DNA from: Caulochytrium protostelioides
Taxonomy: Eukaryota; Chytridiomycota; Caulochytriomycetes; Caulochytriales; Caulochytriaceae
Reading direction: 5' to 3'
Length of the DNA stretch: 43,996 nt
NCBI GenBank assembly: GCA_003615045.1
Contig: ML014266.1
Span: forward strand, 1 to 43,996
The translations under genes and the position numbers were made by a program. The notes below the pieces were generated by a model. That model saw only the letters and a program-made list of their open reading frames with translations. It did no database searches and was not told the origin of the DNA. Positions within the stretch are counted from its first letter, which is position 1. Each line of letters opens with the position of its first letter. Below are positions 8,601 through 16,663 of this stretch, one piece after another.

Positions 8601-9928
8601 GATACGAGCGTCAGTCCAAGCACTTGCCCGTCGAAGTCCTCGGCAACGTCGTCCGCTACTTTGCCCATCTGGCCGGCCAGAGCGCCACCCAGGGCAGTCC
8701 GCCGGCGGCCACCGCCGCCGCCGCCGGCGCAAGCCCCGAGGCCGGGGTGCCTGCCGGCGCAGGGCGGCGGGCCGGCTCGCCCGAGACCGGCGCGATCCCG
8801 ACGCCCGTGGCCGGCGGCGCCGCGGCGACGGTCGCCGCGCTCGCCGGCCAGCCGAGCGGCCCCATCGCCTGTGTGACGCGCTTCGGCAGCGAAGAGCAGG
8901 GTCGCGAGCTCGACGCCGTCACCATAAAGGTCCGGCGTGCCACGCACACCGTGAAGGGCCGTGTGGCTTCAGCGAGCGGCGGCGGCGGCGCCGGTGAGCG
9001 CGCCCCGGTGCCCACGTCGGCGCCCACGTCGGCGCCCACGACGGCCGCGGCAGCCGCGGCCGCGGCGACGGATGCGGCCACGGCCGCGACACCGACGCGC
9101 GAGCCGCGAGCGGCTTGGCAGAGCCCGCCCGGGCGCGACATCCTCGACGAGCCGCCTGAAGAGCGCGCCGCGATGTCGCGCCAGCGGCGCATCAGCAGCA
9201 GCAGCAGCGCCGGCGGCGCGCCCGTTCCCGAGGCGGCGCGTCTCGCGGGGTCGCCGACGCTGTCGCGCGCGCCGTCGACGCTCACCTCGCCGGACTGGTC
9301 GCGCTCGCACCATCTGTTCTCGCTGGATGAGCACGCCACGTTCCGCGAAGACGCGGCCGAGGCCGAGTCGGAAGCGGCGGCGGCGGCGGCGGCGGCGCAT
9401 ACGACGGACGGGCAGTTGACGACCACCGTCGTCGCGATGCCGCCGTCCGCCGTGCGCGCCACCGACGCGTGGGCCGACGCGCCGGCGCTGTCGTCGGCGC
9501 ATCTCGAGCCGCCGATGCTGCGCGTACCGGGCATTCTCGATGCGCCGCTCGGCGCCAGCATGTCGGTGATCCCTGAGGGCGATGAGGAGGAGCGGCTCGC
9601 CGTGGACCAGGACGTGGATCTCCAGGTGCATACGTACATCCATCCGGCGCTGATCGGGCGGCTGCCGGTGCCGTGGACGCCCGGCCCGCCGCTACCCGGC
9701 GCCGAGGCGGCGCGGACCGCTGCGATCCTATCGCAGCGCGCGCTGTGGCGCCGCATTGTCGGCAAGCAGCGCACCGGTATCGGCATGATCGAGGAGGACG
9801 CCGCCGCGTCCTATGACGACGACAGCGGCCGCGGCGGGCAGCGCCGCGGCGTCGTCGGTGGCGTCGTCGGTGGCGTCGTCGACTACGCCACCGAGATCAT
9901 CAACTGGCTCCATCTTCAGATGGCGTGA
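5672..9928 (+). CDS. CSC1: CSC1/OSCA/TMEM63-family osmosensitive cation channel (1418 aa)
   Basis: The family forms mechanically or osmotically gated calcium-permeable channels in plasma or vacuolar membranes. TM0 is at about residues 40-59 and TM1 at about 119-137, followed by a Gly/His-rich loop and TM2 at about 209-232 (RSN1_TM). The cytosolic RRM-like PHM7_cyt domain runs from about 240 to 610. It includes the conserved FVTFESPESAAIATQQVL near 573 and PEPRDIYWANL just before the 7TM unit. The RSN1_7TM unit spans about 624-980. A ~430-residue disordered tail ends with TYIHPALIGRLPVPW, matching the fungal PHM7_ext module. An unusual 60-residue Arg/Ser-rich insertion (about 416-475, nt 6920-7090) splits the cytosolic domain. 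The start at 5672 (GCCATGG) is chosen because family members have a short segment before TM0; an in-frame ATG at 5078 would add 198 low-complexity residues. No intron is needed. Confidence 0.93.
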   Translation: MAVLASLSRLLMDAAAAAAIPPRNGTGEYYPPRTASTLSVPLGSFLAIGVVAFLVFCWVRTSFEDIYAPRRYLPQGRPPPLPRGFLAWIPVVYRVPESLIVRTVGLDSVVLLRFYKMNIQLFSVLTVLGLAVLAPVNYYSNPPHAAPRHAPSDPHPTAAPTAAAAAAVRGGGGGGGGGGGGHAPTPEPWWDELTMLQSLTVENVPANSPFLWVHLLAVWVFSILTWIALTRYYRRFVELKMDYQEAVLKRTRLSKLEWRSVIMYGIPPDLRSEVGLAAYLEGLGIGRVENVVVCRKWTGLQNAVRERMQALLKLEAIYSYHHKHTLAALFPTGCDGGFDGARDGTRGGWQDIHRAVLRPIRHLMHRLGWRSRSASARSEWSASPLLPPAGGYVRIVDQDHHHDHGLDGQMDPTMSPSDGPARSTRRARQSDRRRSRSRRRRRRRHRSSSSSSSSRSSSSGRSRSRSQSSDRGGGGGGITHRDNPFLPLLHHGEFGAHGRMTTPHLGQTLSALMARIDAHVPPRQRLTHRTRWMGWAGPRVDSARYWQDRFVTCDERVASLRQAPEQSQPTATAFVTFESPESAAIATQQVLSRRPFTCVARMAPEPRDIYWANLSGHVAGPAAKLFRTLFVTSVLFFMVFFSTAVIFTVVAPLRNLDGIVQQIELLRPIWTALSPVARELISSVIPTLFLAAWTSALPALLTFLSRLQGLEAESWVEAAVLAKYFFYLIINILFITIVSSSVVAAIRGEGRALPDGATAIIELLANTLPRESPILINYVMLQGLALLPMQLLLIGPLLLTWLLRLAPWARGTPRQVSDAYFPSTLVSLNYGVAWAVPLLVFCVGITYAPIAPIILPFCALFYTMGYAVYKYLLLYVNLPRYESYGTHAPMGMTRCLVGLLIMQVTMMGVLALKSVEDDRDTAFMGGGGAPPSPFADSAALAGRNAIRFGWSGYFRTVLGILPLLGLDLSLFYWYRQGYERQSKHLPVEVLGNVVRYFAHLAGQSATQGSPPAATAAAAGASPEAGVPAGAGRRAGSPETGAIPTPVAGGAAATVAALAGQPSGPIACVTRFGSEEQGRELDAVTIKVRRATHTVKGRVASASGGGGAGERAPVPTSAPTSAPTTAAAAAAAATDAATAATPTREPRAAWQSPPGRDILDEPPEERAAMSRQRRISSSSSAGGAPVPEAARLAGSPTLSRAPSTLTSPDWSRSHHLFSLDEHATFREDAAEAESEAAAAAAAAHTTDGQLTTTVVAMPPSAVRATDAWADAPALSSAHLEPPMLRVPGILDAPLGASMSVIPEGDEEERLAVDQDVDLQVHTYIHPALIGRLPVPWTPGPPLPGAEAARTAAILSQRALWRRIVGKQRTGIGMIEEDAAASYDDDSGRGGQRRGVVGGVVGGVVDYATEIINWLHLQMA

Positions 9929-10149
9929 ACGGCCCCTGCTGCCTGCCGACGCGATGGGCCAGCGTCTGCGGGCGGGATGTAGGAACCGCGTCGATACCGA
10001 CCGTTCCTGCCGTGCCCCTCCGTGCTCGTCCCGACGGGGTTCTCGATGTTCTGGTGTATGTATTGATGTATGATTCCATCTTCACAGCGATCTGATTCCG
10101 GGATGGCATGGCATCCATCTCCTTTTTGAAGACTGCAGCGGCGAGAGGG
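9929..10149. other. Convergent 3' intergenic spacer
   Basis: 221 bp separate the stop codons of the CSC1-like gene and the Sec2-like gene on the opposite strand. It contains a modestly A/T-rich patch near 10049-10085 and no gene. Confidence 0.6.
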
Positions 10150-12930
10150 CTATGACGAGATCTGCACCCATTTCTCCCATTCGGCGCCGCCCACCTGGAC
10201 GCCGAGCGGCGGGTCGGCCTCAAAGAGGTTACAGCTCCCGATGCGGGCCAAGCACATGCGCCGGCGAAGCCACAGCATGTGCCGGAAGAGGCCCATGACG
10301 GTGCCGGACTGCCGGTCGGCGCGGCCAAGACGCATGCCGCCGGGGCGGATCTGGCCCATGAAGGCAAAGAAGTCCTGCACGGCGAGCAGCCGGTCCCGAC
10401 AGAACCGGCAGAGGGGCCGCCACTCACCCGGCGGCGTCCGCTGCGCCGCGCCGAACGCATCGGCCGCAACGCTTCCGTTCGATCCCGCCGCCTCTCGGGC
10501 GCCGCCCGTGGCGGCCGATGGACTGCTGCCGCCACCGCCGCCTGCGGCCGGCGTGGGCGAGGTGGGCGTGGTTGCTGCGGCGCTGGCGGCGCTGGCGGCG
10601 CCGGCGGCCTCGGGGCCTCCGAACGGCCGGCCGATGAGCTGGGCGTGCGGGACGTTGCGGACGCGGAACTCGCATTCGCGGAGCACGGTGCAGGTCCAGC
10701 ACTTGGCGCGCGGGACGGGCTCGACGGCGGCGGCGGCGTGGGTGTGGGCAGCGGCGGCGGCGGGGTCGCGGGGCGCCGTGCGGGTGAGATGGCGGGCGCG
10801 AGCGAAGCCGGACAACAGCGCGTGCGACAGCGTCGTGGCGAGCATGGCGTTCTGGTCGGCGTGGGAGACGGCGCCGTGGTGGTCGCCGAGGCACCACAGC
10901 GAGAACTCGAGCTCGCCGCGGATCGTCCACTCGAGCAGCTTGCGTTTGGTGGCGATGGGCATGCCGGCAAGCTTGGCGAGCGGCCCCGTGACGCCCGGGT
11001 AGGGATACGCATAGAAGAGCACGGGTTCGATGTCTTCCGCGAGCACGCGCTTGAGGAACGGCGTCGTGATGTCCGCGTCCGCGGCAGCGACGCTCTGGCG
11101 CACGTGGTCCTGAAACTCGGTCCACAGCACGTGGTCGGCGACCATCAATGGCGCAACGGTCTTGCCGCCGGCGGCCCCGGCGGCGGCGGCGGCGGCGGCG
11201 CCGCTCATCGTCCCACCGGCGTCGCCATCCCTGCCGAGCCCGGCGGTCGGGGCGAGCTGCTCAGTGTGGGCGCTGAGCGGGAGCTGGGCCGAGGCCGGGT
11301 CGAGGGTGTAGCTGATGAGGCCGCGCGGGAGCCCGATGGCGGCATAGCGGCCCGGCGGGAGGCGGCCCGCGGTGTCGCCGAGGGTGGCGAGCGTGAGGGC
11401 GCGGAGCTTCGATCCCTCGAGCATGAGCACGCGCCGCCGCATCTGGGCCAGCTCTTCCTCGCGCGCGTCGAAGGCGCGGCTCAGGTTCGCCAGCTGGGTT
11501 TGCAGCTGGCGGTGCTGCAGCTCGACGTGTTCGCGCGCGCGCGCCTCGTCAATGACCATGTGATTCGCCTGGTCGAACAGCTGTGCCGTCAGCTCCTCAA
11601 GCTCCTGCTCCAGGATCGCCTTCGACAGCTGCACCCGCTCGGCATGCACCCGCTCGTCCTCGACCTGGTTCGCCAGCGTGTTGATGTCCCCCTGCAGCCG
11701 CTCGATCGTGGACCGCTGCTGCTGGCACTTCTGTACGTAGCCGCCGCACCGCGGGCAGCCCGACCCCGATCCCGACGTCGATGGCCCCGCCGCGGCCAGC
11801 CCATGGCTGCTGCTGCCGCCGCCGCCGTGGCTGCCATGGCCGCCGCCGCCATGGCTGCCGGCCGTGAGGTGCGCAGGCGCGCCGCCGCCGCCGCCGCCGG
11901 CGGGCGGAAGCGTCGCGACGGAGGTCGTGGCCCGCGTTAGCGACGACGCCAAATCGCTCTCGTCGTCGTCCTGGAGCGCCTGCGCGGCTTTCAGCAGGAT
12001 CTGCTGCGTCGCGGCGGGAAGGCTCACGCGCACCGGCGGCCGCGCCGCTACGGACGCGGTCACGGACGCCGACGCCGTCGTGGACGTCGAGCCGTCGCGC
12101 CGCGGGGGCGGCGGGCTGCCGGCGTCGGCGAGCGAGGCGGCCGAGCCCTCGCGGCGCAGCGCCGGCGTCAGCCCCGCCGCGCGCCGGCGCCCGGCCTCGG
12201 CCGCGGGCTCGCCGGCCGCCAGCGCCGGGAGCTCCAGCGCGGCGCTGTCGGCGCCGAGCCGCTTCACGTACTCCGCCGCGTTCTTGAGATACGTGAGCGC
12301 CAGACGCATGCATTCGAGGCTCTGGATCTCGAGGGCTTGGCGCACATGGGGCGGCGCGGCAGCGGCGGCGGCGGCGGCGGTCGCGGCGGCTGTCGGCGCG
12401 GTGGCCGGCCCCAGGGTCGGCGAGCCGGCCGTCTTGGCGACCGTCTCGGGGGAGCCCTCGCTCAGAGCCGCGCGGTCGGCGGCGCGATGGTCCTGCGGGC
12501 CGGCAGAGCCGCGGCGAGCCCTGTCGTCGTCGCCGTGGGTGCGGCGCTGGGCGGCGGCGCGGGCGATGGTCTCGCCGGTCTGGGCCACGGAGAGCGAGAC
12601 GGCCTCGCTGCGCCCGGCCATCCAGTGCTCGTAGTTCTCCATGGGCTTCTCGAGGAACAGGACCGCCTCCTTCAGCGCGAATTCATACCGGTTCACCTTG
12701 ACCCGCATCAGATCGATCTGCGCGTTCTTTTTGTCGGTCATCTCCCGTAGCATCCGCTTCTCTTCATGAAGGCTGCCCTGCAGCTGCAGCACCGTGTTCT
12801 CGAGCTCGCCGATCCTGGCCTTGGCGACGGCGACTTCGACGGCCGGGTCGAGCGGCGACGCGGCTGCCGCCGCGGCCGCGACGGCAGACGGCGACGACGC
12901 GGCCGCGGCCGCCACGGCGACGACGTCCAT
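10150..12930 (-). CDS. SEC2: Sec2/Rabin8-type Rab guanine nucleotide exchange factor (926 aa)
   Basis: Sec2 and Rabin8/GRAB activate Sec4/Rab8 GTPases for exocytosis and, in ciliated cells, for ciliary membrane growth. After an Ala-rich start and a first coiled coil (about residues 38-95), a Cys pair (CPRCGGYVQKC, about 392) leads into the Sec2 coiled coil. This has the exchange-motif region LEELTAQLFDQANHMVIDEA. The C-terminal third resembles the Rabin8/GRAB C-terminus: FLKRVLAEDIEPVLFY, a KCWTC...CEFRVR Cys cluster, CRFCRDRLLAVQDFFAFM, and LRRRMCLARIGSCNLF near the end. Disordered Ala/Gly inserts lie between. The single open frame starts at a clean ATG at 12930. It is larger than yeast Sec2 (759 aa) because of the inserts. 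It is head to head with RSPH3 and convergent with the channel gene. Confidence 0.85.
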   Translation of the reverse strand: MDVVAVAAAAASSPSAVAAAAAAASPLDPAVEVAVAKARIGELENTVLQLQGSLHEEKRMLREMTDKKNAQIDLMRVKVNRYEFALKEAVLFLEKPMENYEHWMAGRSEAVSLSVAQTGETIARAAAQRRTHGDDDRARRGSAGPQDHRAADRAALSEGSPETVAKTAGSPTLGPATAPTAAATAAAAAAAAPPHVRQALEIQSLECMRLALTYLKNAAEYVKRLGADSAALELPALAAGEPAAEAGRRRAAGLTPALRREGSAASLADAGSPPPPRRDGSTSTTASASVTASVAARPPVRVSLPAATQQILLKAAQALQDDDESDLASSLTRATTSVATLPPAGGGGGGAPAHLTAGSHGGGGHGSHGGGGSSSHGLAAAGPSTSGSGSGCPRCGGYVQKCQQQRSTIERLQGDINTLANQVEDERVHAERVQLSKAILEQELEELTAQLFDQANHMVIDEARAREHVELQHRQLQTQLANLSRAFDAREEELAQMRRRVLMLEGSKLRALTLATLGDTAGRLPPGRYAAIGLPRGLISYTLDPASAQLPLSAHTEQLAPTAGLGRDGDAGGTMSGAAAAAAAGAAGGKTVAPLMVADHVLWTEFQDHVRQSVAAADADITTPFLKRVLAEDIEPVLFYAYPYPGVTGPLAKLAGMPIATKRKLLEWTIRGELEFSLWCLGDHHGAVSHADQNAMLATTLSHALLSGFARARHLTRTAPRDPAAAAAHTHAAAAVEPVPRAKCWTCTVLRECEFRVRNVPHAQLIGRPFGGPEAAGAASAASAAATTPTSPTPAAGGGGGSSPSAATGGAREAAGSNGSVAADAFGAAQRTPPGEWRPLCRFCRDRLLAVQDFFAFMGQIRPGGMRLGRADRQSGTVMGLFRHMLWLRRRMCLARIGSCNLFEADPPLGVQVGGAEWEKWVQISS

Positions 12931-13255
12931 GCCGTCTGTCGGGCGAGACGGCGCCGCAGCGGGGGTGGCCCACGGCGGGAGCAGCGGTAGCGGCGGCAGC
13001 CGCGCGGCCTAGCCGGGACGCAGCGTCGCGCGCCGTCGGCGCCGTAGCCGTCACGCAGCCGATCCGTCGCGGTCGGCGGGAAAGGGGCCGTCGGCGGGGC
13101 CGTGTATCGCTTGCAGCGTTGGCGGTGATGCGTGGCGATGCGATACGATACGATGCGAGAGCGACAGAAACGTGATGTCGGACCTGGGATGTAGCAGACG
13201 GAATAACACGGCGGGTGGCGCGACGGCACAGCGGTCGGCGGCGAGGGCCCGAGGG

Positions 13256-13275
13256 GATGCGATGCGATGCGATGC
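13256..13275 (+). repeat. GATGC pentanucleotide array (4 units)
   Basis: Four perfect GATGC units, continued by one variant, lie in the SEC2-RSPH3 spacer. Degenerate units (GATGC, GATAC) also occur at 13127-13156. The same pentamer family recurs at 21281-21300, 40321-40336 and 43646-43688. Confidence 0.8.
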
Positions 13276-13661
13276 AATGCCATCGGAGGTGGCGTCTGGA
13301 TCCGATGCGCCGCAAACCGCCTCCGCGCTGGAAGCGAGCCGTCGTGCATCGCGCGCTCCGGCCGCTTCGTTGCGGGGCGGTCTTGGCCGACCATGCTTCG
13401 GGCGCCCATCCTTCACGCCTCGCGAGCGGCCGCCAGGCGGCGGCCATCACCGGCGCCATCCATGCGCCGCCCGCGGGCATCTCCGACGCCGCGCATACCG
13501 CGCCGCGCATACCGCGCCGCGGGGACCACGAGCCCCATGACGAGGCGCCGTCTCGCGGCGCGCGGCCACTCCGCTCGGCCGGCCGGCCGCCCGCCGGCCC
13601 ACACCGGCGCCCGCACGGCGTGTGACATGCGCGCGTGGCCGTGGCGGTCTTATGGCGTGAT

Positions 13662-13664
<3 letters not shown>

Positions 13665-13701
<37 letters not shown>
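13665..13701 (+). repeat. CCG trinucleotide tract
   Basis: About twelve uninterrupted CCG units lie in non-coding spacer upstream of RSPH3. Confidence 0.8.
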
Positions 13702-13702
<1 letters not shown>

Positions 13703-13799
13703 TGATCGCGGCCCCCGGGGGGACGGCGCCCTTCCGCCGACTCGTGCGGGGGCGCGGTATGCTGGCGTGTTCGGGCGGAGATAAATGGCGCTGCCGCTG

Positions 13800-13830
<31 letters not shown>

Positions 13831-14093
13831 TGGCCGCCGGTGGCCGCCGGTGGCCGCCGGTGGCCTACCACGGGACCACGGATCGGCGCGTCCGGCGGCG
13901 CGCAGGCGGTCCCGGCGGGAGGCATCACGCCCACTCGGCTCGCGCGGCGGGCGCCGACCACGTGGCGCGGGCAAGCCCGAGACAGCCGTCTGCCGGCGTT
14001 TCCGCCCGCCGAGCCTTCCATGGGCGCGTCAGAAGGCCAAGGGACGCACGCCACCTCCGCCAAGACGACGGCCGGTCGGCCGATCGCCCACGC

Positions 14094-14140
14094 CGCCGCC
14101 AGCCGCCAGCCGCCAGCCGCCAGCCGCCAGCCGCCAGCCG
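14094..14140 (+). repeat. 7-nt tandem repeat (AGCCGCC)
   Basis: About six head-to-tail AGCCGCC units in the divergent spacer. Confidence 0.75.
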
Positions 14141-14785
14141 TCCAGGACCCCCCGCCAGGACCCGCCAGGACCCGTCCGGCACGGCACGTCCGTCCGCTTC
14201 ATACCGGACGCGCGTCGGCCACCCGTCCCGGGCACGTGTTCGTGGCGCTTCCGGACAGGGCCCTGGCGGCACGTGGGAGCGGGGGTGGCCCGCGGTGGCC
14301 GGTCGCGGCATCGCGGGGGACGCGACCGCGGGTCCGCGGCGTTGTGGGCCTCCAGGACGCGGCATGCATGCAGCGAGGCGGAAGCCCCTCGAGGCGCCAG
14401 GGTCGTGCCGCCGGTATGAAGGGCCGCGACGGCCGCCGGCAGCGGGAAGCGCCTCGGCGCCCGCGGTGAACGGAGACCCTGCCCCTGCTCACCGGCCGTC
14501 CACCGCCAGATCGGCGCGGCGCCGCGCCGCGTCCGCCGCTAGCGGCTCCCCTCCCACCGACGAGCGGAGCGTAGGTGATCCGCGGCGTTGTGATGATCTC
14601 GCGGGCGGGCGGCTTTCGTTCACCGCGCGCGGCGGGGCGTGCCGTCGCCCCCGGCGACCGCCGACCGCCGACCGCCGACCGCCCGTCGCCCGTCGCGGTC
14701 CGCCCGTCGCCGGTGACGATGCCGCGCATGGGCCGCCGTCCGCGAGTTCGTGCTCGTGCTCGGGGCTGAAGTCGGCGGGTCGGTC

Positions 14786-14848
14786 GTCGCAGTCGGGTCT
14801 GCGTCGCAGTCGGGTCTGCGTCGCAGTCGGGTCTGCGTCGCACTCGGG
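14786..14848 (+). repeat. 17-nt tandem repeat (3.5 units)
   Basis: The unit GTCGCAGTCGGGTCTGC repeats perfectly at 14786, 14803 and 14820, with a partial fourth copy from 14837. Confidence 0.85.
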
Positions 14849-15146
14849 CGCGGAGGGCGGCCATGGCTGGGCGTCGGCAGCGTCGGCGGCGTCGGCGGCG
14901 GTTGCGGGAGACATGGCGTCGACGAGGGTGTCGGTGTCCCATCACACGGGCATACCGTGCCCCCTGAGACGAGGGCATCGACCGTGGCATGAGCATGGGC
15001 ATCGACAGCGGCATCGGCGTTCAGCATCCTGCGGCGCGTGATCCCCACGGTCGTGCTGATCACGTGGGCCCCCACCCGCTCGACTCGGGCTGGCTCCCTC
15101 CTTCGGATGGCCTCTTCTTCCACGGACACATGTCGTTGACGCTGCT

Positions 15147-15167
15147 GTTGCTGGTTACTGGTTGCTG
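15147..15167 (+). promoter_or_regulatory. Three tandem GTTRCTG elements (RFX half-site-like)
   Basis: GTTGCTG, GTTACTG and GTTGCTG lie end to end about 430 bp upstream of RSPH3. Read on the other strand, each is close to the RGYAAC half of the RFX X-box that controls cilium genes in animals. There is no opposed second half-site, so this is only suggestive. Confidence 0.25.
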
Positions 15168-15201
15168 CCGAGGCTGCTGAGGCTCCAGACGGCGCTGACC
15201 C

Positions 15202-15238
15202 GATCCTGATCCTGATCCTGATCCCGACCCTGATCTGC
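15202..15238 (+). repeat. GATCCT hexanucleotide array
   Basis: Three perfect and three variant GATCCT units lie upstream of RSPH3. Confidence 0.75.
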
Positions 15239-15446
15239 CCGGACGCCTGATCGCGCTGCCACGGCCTCGCTGCCCGTCGCATACGGACGGTGTGCTCTTG
15301 ATCGTGGCGACGCTTTTTCCCCGATCGACACTTCCGTGACGCCGACGGCCTCCTGCGCCCCCCTTCCGACGGCCTTTTGCTTGCCGTCCCGCCCATCCCT
15401 TCGGATCTTCGCGCCTTGGGCGCTCATTGTCTCGCTCCGGCGACCG

Positions 15447-15476
15447 CCCGTCTCCCGTCTCCCGTCTCCCGTCTCC
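15447..15476 (+). repeat. CCCGTCT heptanucleotide array
   Basis: Four perfect CCCGTCT units lie about 120 bp before the RSPH3 start codon, probably in the leader. Confidence 0.75.
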
Positions 15477-15595
15477 GCTCGTCGAGACGCTCGCCGGTCT
15501 GCGGTCGCGCCGCCCCGCCCCCGTCGAACCCCCGCGCCGCTGCCGACCTTCCCCTGCCGCGACTGACGCAGCTGCCCGGTTCTCCCGCCGCCGCC

Positions 15596-16663
15596 ATGCT
15601 GAGCAGTATGGCGCCGCTGCCGCCGCTGAGCCCGGCGCCGCGGAGCGTCGCGGAGAAGGCCGGCCATGCCGGGCTGCCCGGGCTGCCCCTCAAGGCGGGC
15701 GGCGGCGTCGCCCTGCCGGCCCACCTGCGCCCGGCCGCGGCCTCGGGACACGCCGCCGCGGCCGCGGCCGCCGACAAGTTGCCCGCCGTCAACATGATGT
15801 TTGACCGGCGCATCCACCGCGGGAATACGTACGCGCCGGCCGTCGGCGCCGCGGGCGCGGCGGCGTCAGGCTCGGGCGTGGCGGCCATGGATCCCGTCTA
15901 TGTGCAGCAGCGGGCCGAAGCGCGGCGCCGGCAGCGCGCGCAGAAGCGGCTGATGCAGCAGCAGCGGATCCGCACGCCGAGCCCGCCGCCGGGCCACGTG
16001 CACTTCGAGGTCCAGACGGCCGAGTACCTGGAGGTGCTGGATCTCGAGATCCCCGTGGCGGAGGCGGTGACCCAGACGGACGCGTTCCTGGACCGCGCGC
16101 CGTCGCCGCTGTACATCCCGCAGAAGCGGGGCATCGACGTCGCGACGCAGATTGTGGCCGGCGACCTGTTCGACTTTGATACCGAGGTCCAGCCGCTGCT
16201 GGAGGTGCTGGTCGGCAAGACGCTGGAGCAGGCGCTGCTCGAGGTCCACGAGGAGGCGGAGCTCGCGGCGCTCAAGCGGCACCAGCAGGCCTACGAGGCG
16301 CTGCGGGACGCTGAGCGCGCCGAGGTGCTGCGCCTCGAGGCCGCCGAGCGGCGCCGCGTGGAGGAGAAGCAGCGCCGCATTGCGGAGCAGGCGCGCGTGC
16401 ACCAGGCGAAGCAGGCCGTGGCCGAGCGCGTCGCGTCGCGTGCGTTCGCGGCCCAGTGGCTCCAGGGGCTCGTGCCAACCGTGCTCGAGTCGCTCACCAA
16501 CAACGGCTACTTCCAGAGCACCGTCGAGCGCGAGGTCCAGCAGCAGTTCCTGCCGTGGCTCACCGAGCAGGTCGAGCTCCAGCTCGACCAGCAGCTCATG
16601 GCCCGCGACCTCGTCGACGCCTTTGTGATGGATGCCCTCCAGGGCCTGGCGCGTCGCCGCTGA
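15596..16663 (+). CDS. RSPH3: Radial spoke protein 3 (355 aa)
   Basis: RSP3 dimerises to form the backbone of axonemal radial spokes and anchors PKA. The hallmark stretch NMMFDRRIHRGNTYA lies at residues 66-80. Next come HFEVQTAEYLEVL (136-149), the Thr-Gln-Thr-Asp block (159-162), and IPQKRGIDVATQIVAGDLFDF (174-194). The amphipathic AKAP-type helix VLVGKTLEQALLEVHEEAEL follows at 204-223, then the long helical C-terminal part. The protein is shorter than human or Chlamydomonas RSP3 (over 500 aa), mainly because it lacks long tails; the spoke core is complete. The ATG at 15596 (GCCGCCATGC) is chosen; the frame upstream is open but low-complexity. Its presence implies a motile 9+2 flagellum in the life cycle. 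Confidence 0.95.
   Translation: MLSSMAPLPPLSPAPRSVAEKAGHAGLPGLPLKAGGGVALPAHLRPAAASGHAAAAAAADKLPAVNMMFDRRIHRGNTYAPAVGAAGAAASGSGVAAMDPVYVQQRAEARRRQRAQKRLMQQQRIRTPSPPPGHVHFEVQTAEYLEVLDLEIPVAEAVTQTDAFLDRAPSPLYIPQKRGIDVATQIVAGDLFDFDTEVQPLLEVLVGKTLEQALLEVHEEAELAALKRHQQAYEALRDAERAEVLRLEAAERRRVEEKQRRIAEQARVHQAKQAVAERVASRAFAAQWLQGLVPTVLESLTNNGYFQSTVEREVQQQFLPWLTEQVELQLDQQLMARDLVDAFVMDALQGLARRR

Larger units (their letters stand above)
12931..15595. other. 2.7-kb divergent promoter region between SEC2-like gene and RSPH3
   Basis: It is very GC-rich and full of short tandem repeats: GATGC pentamers (13256-13275), CCG (13665-13701), a 7-mer AGCCGCC (about 14094-14140), a 17-mer (14786-14848), GATCCT (15202-15238) and CCCGTCT (15447-15476). 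Long open frames exist on both strands, but they overlap each other, are Arg/Pro/Ala-rich and show no domain, so none is called a gene. Confidence 0.65.

Noticed and set aside
10279-11940. 553-codon plus-strand frame opposite the Sec2-like gene
   Set aside because: Antisense shadow of a gene with clear family motifs; it has none itself.
13665-13701. CRISPR array or prophage features anywhere in the window
   Set aside because: Only microsatellites and minisatellites are present; gene content and introns are eukaryotic.
13267-15041. Long open frames in the SEC2-RSPH3 spacer
   Set aside because: Built from tandem repeats and GC-rich noise; several overlap in different frames without any recognisable domain.
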